64,000 nt of DNA from UBA8231 sp036011085 (GCA_036011085.1 DASCMS010000124.1:1-64000), one strand, 5' to 3'. Positions 27,440 through 36,479 are shown, numbered from the stretch's first letter. The notes: generated from the letters alone by a model not told the origin. Program-made: numbers and translations.

Positions 27440-28540
27440 TCACCGCGCCTGCAGCGCCTCGACGGTGGCGCGCACCTGGTCATCCTCAACGCCATCGACG
27501 ATGTCCACCGCACCGATACGACGGGCCAGAATGAACCGATGTCGACCGTCCACACGCTTCTTGTCCGCTTTCGTCCGCTCCACGATCGTGGCGGCCTCGA
27601 TCTCACCGACCCCGTCCGGTACGCCGAGACGCTCGATGAGGGCATCGTGGCGCCGGTACTCTTCAAGGCTCTCCCACAGGCCCCGCCGGGCTGCCAGCTC
27701 TCCGGCGGCCAGCATGCCGAGCAGTACTGCTTCGCCGTGGCGGTAGCGCTTGAAGGCCGTGGCCGCCTCGATGGCGTGACCGATTGTATGTCCGTAGTTG
27801 AGGATCGCCCGCAGGCCGCCTTCCCGTTCGTCGGCGCTGACCACATCTGCCTTGATCTGTCCGTTGCGGGCGATGAGCCAGTCCAACTCCTGAGCCGTGA
27901 TCTTCATATCGACCACGTCCTCGATCCGCTCCTCGAGAAAAGCGAACAGCTCCTCGTCGCGGATGACACCGTGCTTGACGACTTCAGCCAGACCGGCCAC
28001 GATCTCCGCCCGCGGCAGCGAGCGCAGCGCCGAGGTATCGGTCAGCACGAGGCGCGGCTGGTGGAAAGCGCCGATCAGGTTCTTGCCGTGGGGATGATTG
28101 ACGGCCGTCTTGCCGCCGAGGCTGGCATCCACCTGCGCGACGATCGTCGTCGGCACCTGCACCACGTCGACGCCACGCAGGAAACTTGCGGCAACAAATC
28201 CACCGAGATCGCCGACGACGCCGCCGCCCAGCGCTGTGACCCAGGCCCCACGGTCATAACCGGCGTCCAGCATGTGGCCTACCAGGGCTTCTACGGAGGC
28301 GAGGTCCTTGCCCCTCTCACCGTCGGCATAGGGGACGGTGAGTACCTCGAAACCGGCTTGTCTCAGACTGTCGGCAGCCAACCTGCCGAACGTCTCGGTC
28401 AGCGCTGCGTCGACGATCAGGGCGCAACGGGCACCCAGACCGAGGCCCTGGCACCTTTCGCCAAGGGAGGAGAGGATGTCGTGGCCGACGACGACGTCGT
28501 ATCGCCGTCCGTCGGGCAGGCCAATACCGATGGCCGTCAT
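27440..28540 (-). CDS. aroB: 3-dehydroquinate synthase
   Basis: 366 residues, the second shikimate-pathway step (DAHP to 3-dehydroquinate, NAD and metal dependent). Visible motifs are PYADGERGKDLASV, VTALGGGVVGDLGGFVAAS, QVPTTIVAQVDASLGGKTAVN, HPHGKNLIGAFHQP and the metal-binding LNYGHTIGHAIE and RHGEAVLLGM. The ATG at 28540 overlaps the aroK stop (ATGA). The 116 upstream residues in the same frame belong to an aroK shadow. Confidence 0.96.
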   Translation of the reverse strand: MTAIGIGLPDGRRYDVVVGHDILSSLGERCQGLGLGARCALIVDAALTETFGRLAADSLRQAGFEVLTVPYADGERGKDLASVEALVGHMLDAGYDRGAWVTALGGGVVGDLGGFVAASFLRGVDVVQVPTTIVAQVDASLGGKTAVNHPHGKNLIGAFHQPRLVLTDTSALRSLPRAEIVAGLAEVVKHGVIRDEELFAFLEERIEDVVDMKITAQELDWLIARNGQIKADVVSADEREGGLRAILNYGHTIGHAIEAATAFKRYRHGEAVLLGMLAAGELAARRGLWESLEEYRRHDALIERLGVPDGVGEIEAATIVERTKADKKRVDGRHRFILARRIGAVDIVDGVEDDQVRATVEALQAR

Positions 28541-29082
28541 GGTCGCGGTTCCAGCAGCGAGGCGATTTCCTGCTCCAGGTCGCGCGCCAACTCGTCGGCG
28601 ATACTCGTCTCGGTGGACCTCACCGTGATATCCGCGGTGGAATAATGGGGTGCTCGTTCCTGCAACATGGACTCGATCTTCTCCCTCTTTTCCGCCCTCG
28701 TCAGACCCGCCAGCAGGGGTCGATCGTCCCGGCGGGAGACGCGCTCGAGAATCGTCTCGGTGTCGGCCTGGATGCAGATGAGGATCCCCCTGGCAGCACG
28801 GATGGAGTCCCGGTTCTCGCCGTGCGTGATGGCGCCCCCACCGAGGGCCACCACCGCCTCCGGTCGGGACGCCGCATCGACGACACACTCAGCTTCCAGT
28901 TGCCGGAAGACTTGCTCACCATCTTCCGAGAAGATCCGTGGAATCGGCTTCGCGGCCCGGGTCTCGACCATCTCGTCGGTGTCGTAGAAAGGTCGATCCA
29001 GGCGCAGCGCCAGAACGCGACCGATGCGACTCTTGCCCGTGGCCATGAAGCCGGTGAGGAACAGCGGACGGGGCAGCGTCAC
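28537..29082 (-). CDS. aroK: Shikimate kinase
   Basis: 181 residues. The Walker A loop is LTGFMATGKSRIGR, then FYDTDEMVETR (shikimate-binding Asp), VFRQLEAECV, VVALGGGAI, and the lid with RDDRPLLAG. It phosphorylates shikimate at position 3. The start is a GTG at 29082 that overlaps the stop of the zinc-ribbon gene (GTGA). Its product should be the substrate of EPSP synthase, but the EPSP-synthase-like gene of this operon is degenerate. Confidence 0.95.
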   Translation of the reverse strand: MTLPRPLFLTGFMATGKSRIGRVLALRLDRPFYDTDEMVETRAAKPIPRIFSEDGEQVFRQLEAECVVDAASRPEAVVALGGGAITHGENRDSIRAARGILICIQADTETILERVSRRDDRPLLAGLTRAEKREKIESMLQERAPHYSTADITVRSTETSIADELARDLEQEIASLLEPRP

Positions 29083-29258
29083 TGGCCGGTGCTCAGCCCC
29101 TGCCGGCGGCGGCGTTTCTCGTCATAACACTCGTCACAGTTCCACATGGCCGGCTTGGACAGAGCATTGTAGCCATCATCGACGACATCGCGACGCAGGT
29201 GTTCGGACTGTCGACCACATGTGTCGCAGACGAGCGGTTTCTTCTGGGGCTGCGTCAT
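29079..29258 (-). CDS. 59-aa zinc-ribbon-like protein between argS and aroK
   Basis: A small gene of 59 codons plus stop. It starts at ATG 29258, 18 bases after the argS stop, and its TGA overlaps the aroK GTG. The product begins MTQPQKKPLVCDTCGRQ and later has MWNCDECYDEKRRRRQG. The two CxxC pairs (11/14 and 41/44) are spaced for one structural zinc. The tail is strongly basic, suggesting nucleic-acid or ribosome contact. I know of no named family. Tight coupling on both sides argues that it is real. Confidence 0.72.
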   Translation of the reverse strand: MTQPQKKPLVCDTCGRQSEHLRRDVVDDGYNALSKPAMWNCDECYDEKRRRRQGLSTGQ

Positions 29259-29276
29259 CGGTTCAGTCTCTTCCTG

Positions 29277-30992
29277 TCACATCTCTTCCGGAGTGCTCAT
29301 ACCCAGCAGGTCCATGGCGCCGCGCAGTACGGTTTTTGCGGCATCGACAAGACGGATACGAGCTGCGATGAGGCCGGCATCTTCGCCGGCCAGGACGTGG
29401 ACCTCGTTGTAGAACTTGTTGCTCGCGGTGGCCAGGTCGAGAGCATAGCTGGCCAGGTAGGAGGGCTCATCATCGCGGGCGGCAGTGTCCAGCACGTGAG
29501 GGAATTCGGCCAGTTTGCGGGCCAGCCGCATCTCGCACGGCTCGCCGAGACGGGTGACGTCAGCCGTCAGGTCCACCGGCTGTCCAGCTTTGCGCAGAAT
29601 ACTGCAGAACCTGGCGTGCGTGTACTGCACATAGGGGCCGGTTTCGCCGTCGAAATTGAGCACGTCCTCGAGTGCGAAGCTGATGTCGCGCGTACGCCGG
29701 TTGTTGACGTCGGCGAACACCACGGCGCTGATGCCTACCTGCCGGGCCACCTCTTCAGCGCCGGACAGCTCCGGATTCTTCTCGGCGATGATGTCACGTG
29801 TGAGAGCGATCGCCTCGTCCAGGACGTCTTCCAGGATCACCGAGAGTCCCTTGCGCGACGAGAAGTGCTCCCCCTTGAAGGACATGAGGCCGAAGGGAGC
29901 GTGCACACAACGCGTCACGAACTCGACGCCAGCCAGCTCGAGGGCCTGGAACAACTGCTGGAAATGCAGATTCTGCCGACTGTCGGTGACGTAGACCATC
30001 TTGTCGAAAGCGTAGCGCTCCCAACGATACAGCAGCGCCGCCACGTCGCGACTGTGGTAGGTACTCGTCCCCCGCGAGGTACGCAGCATCAACGGCGCGC
30101 GCTCACGATCCTCATCCAACTGGACGATCAGGGCTCCCTCACTCTCCTCGGCCAGCCCCTTCCCGGAGAACAGCTCGATCACGTTATCGAGCTGATCGAC
30201 GAAGGCACTCTCGCCCTTCGTCTCATCGAAATGCACACCGAGAATGCGGTAGATGCGTTCTGCCTCACCCGTGCTCTCCGCCGTGAACCAGACCCAGAGG
30301 CGTTGCATCTCCGGGTCGCCAGCTGCCAGTCGACGGACGCACTCGCGCGCTTCGTCCTGGAGGGTTGGATCCTTTTCCGCCTCTGCATTGAAGCGCACGT
30401 AGAGTGCCTGCAGTTCAGGCACGGGGTTGGCCTTCACCTGCGCCTCGTCCCCCCACTTCGAATACGCCGCCAGCAGCTGACCGAAATTGGCCCCGTAATC
30501 ACCGAGGTGGTTGATGCCGACGCAGTTCCAACCCAGAAAGCGATGGATCCGGTAGATGGCATGACCGATGGCGGTGGAGCGCAGGTGGGCGATGGAGAAG
30601 GGTTTGGCCGAATTCGGCGAGGAGAAGTCGATGGTCACCGTCTTCCCCTGACCCTGGCCGGCGGACCCGAAGGTGGCGCCGGCGGTGGCGATGTCGTCGA
30701 GCGTGTGGCCGATGAACGCCGCCCGGCACAGAACAAAGTTCACATAGGGACCGGCAGCACTCACCGATTCGATCCGTTCGCTGTCGGCCAGCAGGGGAGT
30801 GAGGTCGGCGACGATCTCGCCGGCGATTTGTGCCGGACTCTTGCGGTACTGCTTGGCCAGCGTGAAACAGGGCAGGGCGTAGTCGCCCAGTTTGTCATCG
30901 GGGGGAACGGCGAGCAGCTCTCGCACGATGTCTTGCTCGAGACTGGCGGCCTGCACCATCGCCTCGACAATCTCGTCAACGAAGGGATTCAT
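29277..30992 (-). CDS. argS: Arginyl-tRNA synthetase
   Basis: 571 residues of a class I synthetase. The N-terminal Add-1 domain is followed by the HIGH-type sequence SSPNSAKPFSIAHLRST, then GINHLGDYGANFGQLL, and the KMSKS-equivalent GEHFSSRKGLSV (a relaxed form common in ArgRS). The C-terminal DALR anticodon-binding domain has QYTHARFCSILRKAG. Its presence among aroE and aroK genes places a housekeeping translation gene under the same transcript as aromatic biosynthesis. Confidence 0.95.
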   Translation of the reverse strand: MNPFVDEIVEAMVQAASLEQDIVRELLAVPPDDKLGDYALPCFTLAKQYRKSPAQIAGEIVADLTPLLADSERIESVSAAGPYVNFVLCRAAFIGHTLDDIATAGATFGSAGQGQGKTVTIDFSSPNSAKPFSIAHLRSTAIGHAIYRIHRFLGWNCVGINHLGDYGANFGQLLAAYSKWGDEAQVKANPVPELQALYVRFNAEAEKDPTLQDEARECVRRLAAGDPEMQRLWVWFTAESTGEAERIYRILGVHFDETKGESAFVDQLDNVIELFSGKGLAEESEGALIVQLDEDRERAPLMLRTSRGTSTYHSRDVAALLYRWERYAFDKMVYVTDSRQNLHFQQLFQALELAGVEFVTRCVHAPFGLMSFKGEHFSSRKGLSVILEDVLDEAIALTRDIIAEKNPELSGAEEVARQVGISAVVFADVNNRRTRDISFALEDVLNFDGETGPYVQYTHARFCSILRKAGQPVDLTADVTRLGEPCEMRLARKLAEFPHVLDTAARDDEPSYLASYALDLATASNKFYNEVHVLAGEDAGLIAARIRLVDAAKTVLRGAMDLLGMSTPEEM

Positions 30993-31008
30993 CTACTCCA
31001 GCTCAGTT

Positions 31009-31842
31009 CTATGTGATGGCACGGCGCATCGCCGCCACCGGCGGCGCCACCCCGGTCCAGATCTCAAAAGCTCGGGCGCCCTGGTGCACGAGCATACCCA
31101 GGCCGTCCACGGCGCGGGCACCGGCGGCCCGGGCCTGCTGCAGAAGCCGCGTCTCCAGCGGCTTGTAGACGATGTCGACGACGACCATGCCGTCGTGCAA
31201 CCCGGCGCCGTCCCCTACGGGAGAGGCGTTGGTCTCGGGTTCCAGACCCATAGCCGTCGAGTTGATCAGAAGCCCGGCGTCGGTCAGCGGTTCCACGTCG
31301 CCGAGGCGTCCCACGGTCACTCGCGAACCGCCCCCCATGTCGTCGGCCAGAGCTTCGGCCCGTGTCGTGGTCCGATTCAGCAGGGACACGTGCTCCACCT
31401 CCTCGGCCGCGAGCAGGGCGTAGAGAATCGCCCTGGCAGCCCCCCCGGCACCGAGAAGCACCACCTTGGCCGGCAATCTCTCAAGTCCGCCATCCTGGCG
31501 CAGACTGGCCAGCAGCCCATACGAATCCGTGTTGTGGCCGTACAGCCGGCCGTCCCGGTGATCGATCGTGTTCACCGCACCGATGGCCCGTGCCTCGGCA
31601 GACACCTCGTCGAGGCAGTCGCTGACAGCCTGCTTGTGCGGAACCGTCACGTTCAGGCCACGGATGTTCAACGCCCGCATGGCGTCCCCCACCCCTGCCG
31701 CGCCCTCCGGGGGAACGGCAAAGGCTACGTAGACGAAGTCCAGTCCCGTCGCCCGCAGAGCGGCATTGTGCATTGCCGGCGATGCCGAGTGTGCCACCGG
31801 ATGACCGATGACACCGAGGATGCCGGTCCGGCCGTTGATCAA
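31009..31842 (-). CDS. aroE: Shikimate dehydrogenase
   Basis: 277 residues, NADP-dependent reduction of 3-dehydroshikimate. It shows GVIGHPVAHSASPAMHNAAL (shikimate-binding serines), LNVTVPHKQAV (catalytic Lys), AVNTIDHRDGRLYGHNTDSYG, the NADP loop LLGAGGAARAILYAL with NRTTTRAEAL, and DIVYKPLETRLLQQA. It begins at a TTG that overlaps the stop of the small membrane protein (TTGA). Confidence 0.95.
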   Translation of the reverse strand: MINGRTGILGVIGHPVAHSASPAMHNAALRATGLDFVYVAFAVPPEGAAGVGDAMRALNIRGLNVTVPHKQAVSDCLDEVSAEARAIGAVNTIDHRDGRLYGHNTDSYGLLASLRQDGGLERLPAKVVLLGAGGAARAILYALLAAEEVEHVSLLNRTTTRAEALADDMGGGSRVTVGRLGDVEPLTDAGLLINSTAMGLEPETNASPVGDGAGLHDGMVVVDIVYKPLETRLLQQARAAGARAVDGLGMLVHQGARAFEIWTGVAPPVAAMRRAIT

Positions 31843-31979
31843 CCCAGTGCGTCTTCGACGAACTGGTCGGCGATCTCTACCGCTTCACCCCAGCTGACAC
31901 CGTAGAACACCTTGATCAATATGACGCCACCACCAAAAATGACAGTGCCGAGTACGAAGAGCCGCAGCAGAGCTCTCAT
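31839..31979 (-). CDS. 46-aa single-pass membrane protein
   Basis: A short gene linked to both neighbours by overlaps: ATGA with the aroA-like gene and TTGA with aroE. The product starts MRALLRLFVLGTVIFGGGV, a basic start plus one hydrophobic helix (about 5-27), and ends in an acidic tail (GEAVEIADQFVEDALG). Upstream in-frame residues overlap the aroA-like gene and are left out. I do not recognise it. The double overlap supports translation. Confidence 0.6.
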   Translation of the reverse strand: MRALLRLFVLGTVIFGGGVILIKVFYGVSWGEAVEIADQFVEDALG

Positions 31980-33292
31980 GTGGTTTTCTCCTTCTTCCTG
32001 GGTGACCGCAACGCGTCGAGCTGGTCGAAAAATCCGGGGAAGACCGGATCGACGCACGCGGTATCCTCGATGTCCATGTCACCGGTAGCCAGCAACCCGG
32101 CCACGGAAAACGCCTGGGTCAGGCCCGGGTGCCGACGTGTCTTGATGCGGGCTCCCTTCAGGGGCCGTCCCCCGTCGATCACCAGACCATACGAGTACTC
32201 ACCGACCTTGGCCTCGATGGCGCGCAGCAGGTCGGCCAGATGTTCGATGAAATCAAACTCCCCCTGGCGCAGTGACTCGACGTCACGGATGATGAATTCG
32301 CCCTCCGTCTGTGTCGCCAGGACCGCCAGCAAGGCGACATGGTCGAGCAGGCTCTGCGCCCTCTTGCCTGCAACCCGCGTAGCCTTCATCCGACCCGAGG
32401 CCTTGAGCACCAGGTCGACGCTGCCGTCATCGTTGTCGGCAATCTCCAGCTCGGCGCCGATCTGCCGTACGATGTCGACGAATACGCGGTTCTCCGGGCG
32501 CAGCATGACGCGACGTACGGTCACCTCCGAACGAGGCACGGAAAGACCTGCCACGACAAAGGGCATCGCCCGGGAGACATCACCGGGAATATCCATGTCG
32601 AGGGCCTCAGGCGCCGCCCCGGGGGTCAGTGTCATGGTGCGCACGGTGGGATCCGCCTGCCGGCTGCCCTCCACGGCGACGCCACGGATCTTCAGCAGAG
32701 CATCGACCCGGTCTTTCGATGACGGCGACTCCCGGACCACCGTCGGCACCTCGGCAAAGAGCCCCGCAGTCAGCAGGCCCAGTTTCACCGCCCCCGGCAG
32801 GTCGCTCTCCTCGTGCCGGACGCCACCCGGGCTCTCCGTACCGTCGAGACGCAGCAGGAACTCGGCCTCCTCGACGCCGGCGGCCCCGGTGCGGGCCAAC
32901 AGAGCCAGCAGCTGCATCGCCGCTTCCCGTGACTCCGGTGCGATCCGTACACGGGAAACAAAAGCCTGCTGTGACAGGATTGCCAGCGCCGGCAACGCCG
33001 CCTCTTGTGGAACGTCCAGATCGATAGTTTGCGACGACGGCTCCAGGCCACCCAGTCCGTTGCCCTGTACCGTGACGATGCCATGGCCATCGCCATTGCG
33101 CTTGATGCTGACGCCGAGGCCCTCGAGGATATCGAGCGTCGCCGCCGCTTCCGGTGGCACATGCTCAAACCGGCTCTCACCATCGGCGATGGCCGCCAGC
33201 CACAAGGCCTGCGCCGCGGCGCGCAGCTCGCCCGGGGCGCGCACCTCGCCCTGCAGGCGTGTCGTCTTGGTGAAGGTACGTACGTCGCTCAA
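31976..33292 (-). CDS. Degenerate EPSP-synthase-like protein (AroA homologue)
   Basis: 438 residues, TTG start overlapping the tyrA stop (TTGA). The EPSP synthase fold can be traced: VRAPGELRAAAQALWLAAIADG, VKLGLLTAGLFAEVPTV, MDIPGDVSRAMPFVVAGLSV, LLDHVALLAVLA, LRQGEFDFIEHLADLL, AFSVAGLLATGDMDIEDTACV. The residues expected to bind substrate are largely missing. PGSKS is PGELR, the GN-x-GT loop is replaced, SSQ is absent before VKLGLL, KESDR reads QGEFDF, and DHR is lost (RHPGL). The catalytic Asp and Glu of the D(E)xP and KES regions appear kept. It may be a pseudoenzyme, a divergent enzyme or a regulator. The operon position is that of aroA. Confidence 0.75.
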   Translation of the reverse strand: MSDVRTFTKTTRLQGEVRAPGELRAAAQALWLAAIADGESRFEHVPPEAAATLDILEGLGVSIKRNGDGHGIVTVQGNGLGGLEPSSQTIDLDVPQEAALPALAILSQQAFVSRVRIAPESREAAMQLLALLARTGAAGVEEAEFLLRLDGTESPGGVRHEESDLPGAVKLGLLTAGLFAEVPTVVRESPSSKDRVDALLKIRGVAVEGSRQADPTVRTMTLTPGAAPEALDMDIPGDVSRAMPFVVAGLSVPRSEVTVRRVMLRPENRVFVDIVRQIGAELEIADNDDGSVDLVLKASGRMKATRVAGKRAQSLLDHVALLAVLATQTEGEFIIRDVESLRQGEFDFIEHLADLLRAIEAKVGEYSYGLVIDGGRPLKGARIKTRRHPGLTQAFSVAGLLATGDMDIEDTACVDPVFPGFFDQLDALRSPRKKEKTT

Positions 33293-34392
33293 GGACGCCT
33301 CGCCTCGTATCCCAGACGCTCGAGTACACCCAGAGCCTGACTGGCGGCCCCATCGGAATCAAACCCCAGACGTAGCGTACCCCCCATTCCCTCGCGCACT
33401 TTCACGACCTCGATATCGTTGATGTTCACACTCTCGGCCGCCATGGCCGTGGAAATCTGTGCGATCACGCCAGGTCTGTCCTCGCAGACGACGAGTACTT
33501 CGGACAACCGGTGGATGAAGCCCTTCGTGTCGCGCGGGATCCCATCGCGCACCCGGTTTGCATAGTCGAAACTGGTCGCCAGTGAATCCTCACCAACCTG
33601 ACCGGCAACGCGGTCCAGGGCTTCGATGTACCGTTGCACCATGGCCCGGATGCGATCGGCATTCGTGCCGCAGATATCCTGCCACACCGGGGCATAAGGA
33701 CTCGAGGCGATCCGTGTCATGTCCCGAAAGCCTCCCGCCGCCAGCGCCAGAAACGCCGCCTCGTCACTGTCCTCGTCAAGGTGCCCCACCATCTCCACCA
33801 GGCTGGTAGCAAGCAGCTGCGGCAGGTGGCTGATGGCGGCGACCACCGTGTCATGCGTGTCGGCCGACAACTCCAGCACTCGAGCTCCAATAGAACGGAC
33901 CAGATCGCGCAGGCCGTGATGCAACGGCTCGGGCACGCGCTCGTCCGGCACCAGAATGTAGATCGCGTTCTGGAACAGGAACGGATCCGCTGCCGTCACA
34001 CCTGACTTCTCGGAACCTGCCATGGGATGGCCGCCCAGGAAGAAGGCATCGGTACGTCCGGCACCGAGAGCGGCTTCGACAATGGCCCGTTTCGTGCTGC
34101 CCGCATCGGTGACGAGGGCTCCCGCCGGCACGGCTGCCATCACTTGCGGCAGAATGTCGATGATGTGCTGAATCGGCGAACAGACGACCACCAGATCCGC
34201 CGAGCCCACCCCATCAGCCAGGTGCTCGTAGTCGACGCCGCGATCTACAACCCCCATGGCGATGGCCTGTTCGATCGTCTGCGGGCGACTGACACCGATG
34301 ATCTCCCCGGTGAACCCGGTGCGACGCAACGCCAGACCCAGCGATCCGCCGATCAGTCCAACGCCGATGATGCTGATTCGCTCGAAGGTCAC
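33289..34392 (-). CDS. tyrA: Prephenate dehydrogenase with C-terminal ACT domain
   Basis: 367 residues. The NAD-binding start is ISIIGVGLIGGSLGLALRR, followed by DLVVVCSPIQ, VTDAGSTKRAIVEA, FLGGHPMAGSEKSG (prephenate site) and AAISHLPQLLATSL. Residues from about 295 form an ACT domain (LVVCEDRPGVIAQIST, VNINDIEVVKVRE), suggesting feedback by tyrosine. It starts at a GTG 10 bases after the chorismate mutase stop, so together they turn chorismate into hydroxyphenylpyruvate. Confidence 0.93.
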   Translation of the reverse strand: MTFERISIIGVGLIGGSLGLALRRTGFTGEIIGVSRPQTIEQAIAMGVVDRGVDYEHLADGVGSADLVVVCSPIQHIIDILPQVMAAVPAGALVTDAGSTKRAIVEAALGAGRTDAFFLGGHPMAGSEKSGVTAADPFLFQNAIYILVPDERVPEPLHHGLRDLVRSIGARVLELSADTHDTVVAAISHLPQLLATSLVEMVGHLDEDSDEAAFLALAAGGFRDMTRIASSPYAPVWQDICGTNADRIRAMVQRYIEALDRVAGQVGEDSLATSFDYANRVRDGIPRDTKGFIHRLSEVLVVCEDRPGVIAQISTAMAAESVNINDIEVVKVREGMGGTLRLGFDSDGAASQALGVLERLGYEARRP

Positions 34393-34402
34393 AGGGGTTG
34401 CC

Positions 34403-34681
34403 CTAGGTGGTCTCGCCTTCCAGGATACGTGCCTCGGCCATGATCCGGGTGAACAGGTCGGCGATGGCCTCGTCGCTCATGGGTCCGTTGTTGCAGCTCT
34501 GCAGTCGCTCGATCAGCTCGCGCTCCCGGGCCGCATCGCGCACCTGCTGACCGCTGGCTCGCTTGATGCGGCCGATCTCGATGGCAAACTCCAATCGCTG
34601 GTTGACGAGCTCGATCAGCTTCTGATCGACCTCGTCGATGCGGCCTCGCCAATCACTGATGTCCATCGATTCCTGTGCCAT
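34403..34681 (-). CDS. Chorismate mutase, AroQ type
   Basis: A 92-residue all-helical protein: WRGRIDEVDQKLIELVNQRL, EIGRIKRASGQQVRDAAREREL and DLFTRIMAEARILEGE. The Arg, Lys and Asp/Glu positions of the AroQ active site (R-x-x-ID, KR, R-x-x-E) are present. The ATG at 34681 is preferred because AGGA lies 9 bases ahead; the ORF can extend 13 codons further into trpS. It feeds the adjacent TyrA. Confidence 0.92.
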   Translation of the reverse strand: MAQESMDISDWRGRIDEVDQKLIELVNQRLEFAIEIGRIKRASGQQVRDAARERELIERLQSCNNGPMSDEAIADLFTRIMAEARILEGETT

Positions 34682-34691
34682 TACACCATTC

Positions 34692-35684
34692 CTACCTGAG
34701 ACCCATGGCCTCACGCACACGCGACATGGTCTGCACCGCTACGGTCTGCGCTCGTTCAGCGCCATTTGCCAGAATTCGATCAAGGGTCTGCGGATCGGCG
34801 GTGAGTTCGGTGTAGCGCTGCCGAATGGGCTCGAAGGTCTCGGCCACAAGCCCCGCCACTTCCTTCTTGAGATCACCATACCCCTTACCGGAAAAATGCG
34901 TCTCGAGTTCCACCTGCGACTGCCCTGACAGAGCCTGATGAATCGTCAGCAGATTCGTCACCCCGGGGCGGTTCTCGTCGAAGACGATATCCGTCTGCGA
35001 GTCGGTGACGGCCCGGCCGAACTTCTTCATGATCTTCTTCGGCTCGTCGAGCAGGTCAACGGTCCGGTTCACCGCGCCATCCGACTTCGACATCTTCTTC
35101 GTCGGGTCGTCGAGACCCATCACCCGGGCGCCAACTTCGCGGATCACCGGCTCGGGTACGGTGAACACCTCACCGTACATATGGTTGAAGCGTCCTGCCA
35201 GGTCACGTGCCAGTTCGACGTGCTGCTTCTGATCGTCACCCACCGGTACCACGGCGGTATCGTAGAGCAGGATATCGGCCGCCATCAACGCCGGGTAGGT
35301 GAACAGCCCGGCACTCACCCGTTCACGCTGACTTCCGTCAGACTTGTCCTTGAACTGAGTCATGCGCTCGAGCCAGCCCATCGGCGTGGTGCAGGTGAGC
35401 AGCCACGCCAGTTCGGTGTGCTCGGGTACGTGGGACTGGACGAAAAGACAGGACCGCTCAGGGTCGATGCCGCAGGCCACCAGCAGGGCGGCCAGCTGGC
35501 GCAGGTTGACCCTCAGCTGGGCCGGATCATAGGGCACGGTGATGGCATGCTGATCGACGACACAGAAGAAGTTGTCGTAGCGATCCTGGTCGGCGACCCA
35601 GTTGCGAATGGCGCCGATGTAGTTGCCGAGGTGGGGATCTCCCGACGGCTTGATCCCGGAGAATACGCGCTGGGCCTGGCTCAT
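34692..35684 (-). CDS. trpS: Tryptophanyl-tRNA synthetase
   Basis: 330 residues of a class I synthetase. It shows FSGIKPSGDPHLGNYIGAIR (HIGH-type), the loop VPVGDDQKQHVELARDLA, the KMSKS signature in DPTKKMSKSD, and the helical C-terminus. Placing trpS inside the trp transcript means that its expression is tied to the same leader that senses Trp-tRNA charging, a feedback loop worth noting. The start overlaps the trpC stop (ATGA). Confidence 0.95.
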   Translation of the reverse strand: MSQAQRVFSGIKPSGDPHLGNYIGAIRNWVADQDRYDNFFCVVDQHAITVPYDPAQLRVNLRQLAALLVACGIDPERSCLFVQSHVPEHTELAWLLTCTTPMGWLERMTQFKDKSDGSQRERVSAGLFTYPALMAADILLYDTAVVPVGDDQKQHVELARDLAGRFNHMYGEVFTVPEPVIREVGARVMGLDDPTKKMSKSDGAVNRTVDLLDEPKKIMKKFGRAVTDSQTDIVFDENRPGVTNLLTIHQALSGQSQVELETHFSGKGYGDLKKEVAGLVAETFEPIRQRYTELTADPQTLDRILANGAERAQTVAVQTMSRVREAMGLR

Positions 35685-36472
35685 CGAGCCTCCTCCCCGT
35701 GCAGAAGCACGCGTACCGCGGCACCTGCATCCGGCTGACGCATCAGCGATTCACCCACGAGGATCGCGTCGACGTCCGCCTCGGCCAGCTGCCGAACATG
35801 GTCATGGTTGTCGATGCCGCTCTCGCTCACCAGTGTCGTGTCCGGCGGCACATGGGGCCGCAGTTCGAAGGTCGTGTCCAGCGTCGTCTCGAATGTCTGC
35901 AGATCACGATTGTTGATACCTACCAGGTCGGCGCCGGCAGCGAGTGCCCGCTCCAACTCCGACCGCGTATGAGCTTCGACGAGGACGGACAGACCCAGAT
36001 CGCGCCCGCACCCCTGGAAGTCCTCCAGTTGTCCCCCGTCCATCAACGCGACGATGAGCAGGATCGCATCAGCGCCGAGGAGCCGGGCCTCGTGGATCTG
36101 GTAGGGATCGACGGTAAAGTCCTTGCGCAACACCGGGATGCCGGCGGCGTGTCGGGCTGTCTGCAGGTACTCGTCGCGCCCTTGAAAGTAGGCCTCGTCC
36201 GTGAGCACCGAAAGCGCCCGCGCACCGTTGCTCGCGTAGGCCTCGGCGATCGCCGCGGGGTCGAAGTCTTCCCGGATCACCCCTTTTGACGGGGATGCCT
36301 TCTTCACCTCGGCAATCAGCGAGATTCCCTCGGCCTGCAGGGCGCCGATGAAGTCGGCCGGATCGGGCGTGTCCCGGGCCTGGGCACTCACGTCGGAGAG
36401 GGGCCGCTCGGCGACGCGCCGGGCGACGAACTCCCGCTTGTACGCAGCGATCTCTTCAAGAATACCGGCCAT
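35681..36472 (-). CDS. trpC: Indole-3-glycerol phosphate synthase
   Basis: 263 residues of a TIM barrel: SLIAEVKKASPSKGVI, YASNGARALSVLTD, PVLRKDFTVDPYQI, SVLVEAHTRSELERAL, VGINNRDLQTFETTL and LVSESGI. The catalytic Lys and Glu residues are present. The ATG at 36472 lies 7 bases after the trpD stop; the longer frame (47 residues) would run into trpD. trpF, trpB and trpA are not in this window. Confidence 0.95.
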   Translation of the reverse strand: MAGILEEIAAYKREFVARRVAERPLSDVSAQARDTPDPADFIGALQAEGISLIAEVKKASPSKGVIREDFDPAAIAEAYASNGARALSVLTDEAYFQGRDEYLQTARHAAGIPVLRKDFTVDPYQIHEARLLGADAILLIVALMDGGQLEDFQGCGRDLGLSVLVEAHTRSELERALAAGADLVGINNRDLQTFETTLDTTFELRPHVPPDTTLVSESGIDNHDHVRQLAEADVDAILVGESLMRQPDAGAAVRVLLHGEEAR

Positions 36473-36479
36473 ATCGGAG

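Noticed and set aside
29199..31016. 605-codon plus-strand frame opposite argS
   Set aside because: The minus strand encodes a full arginyl-tRNA synthetase; the plus frame has no recognisable motif.
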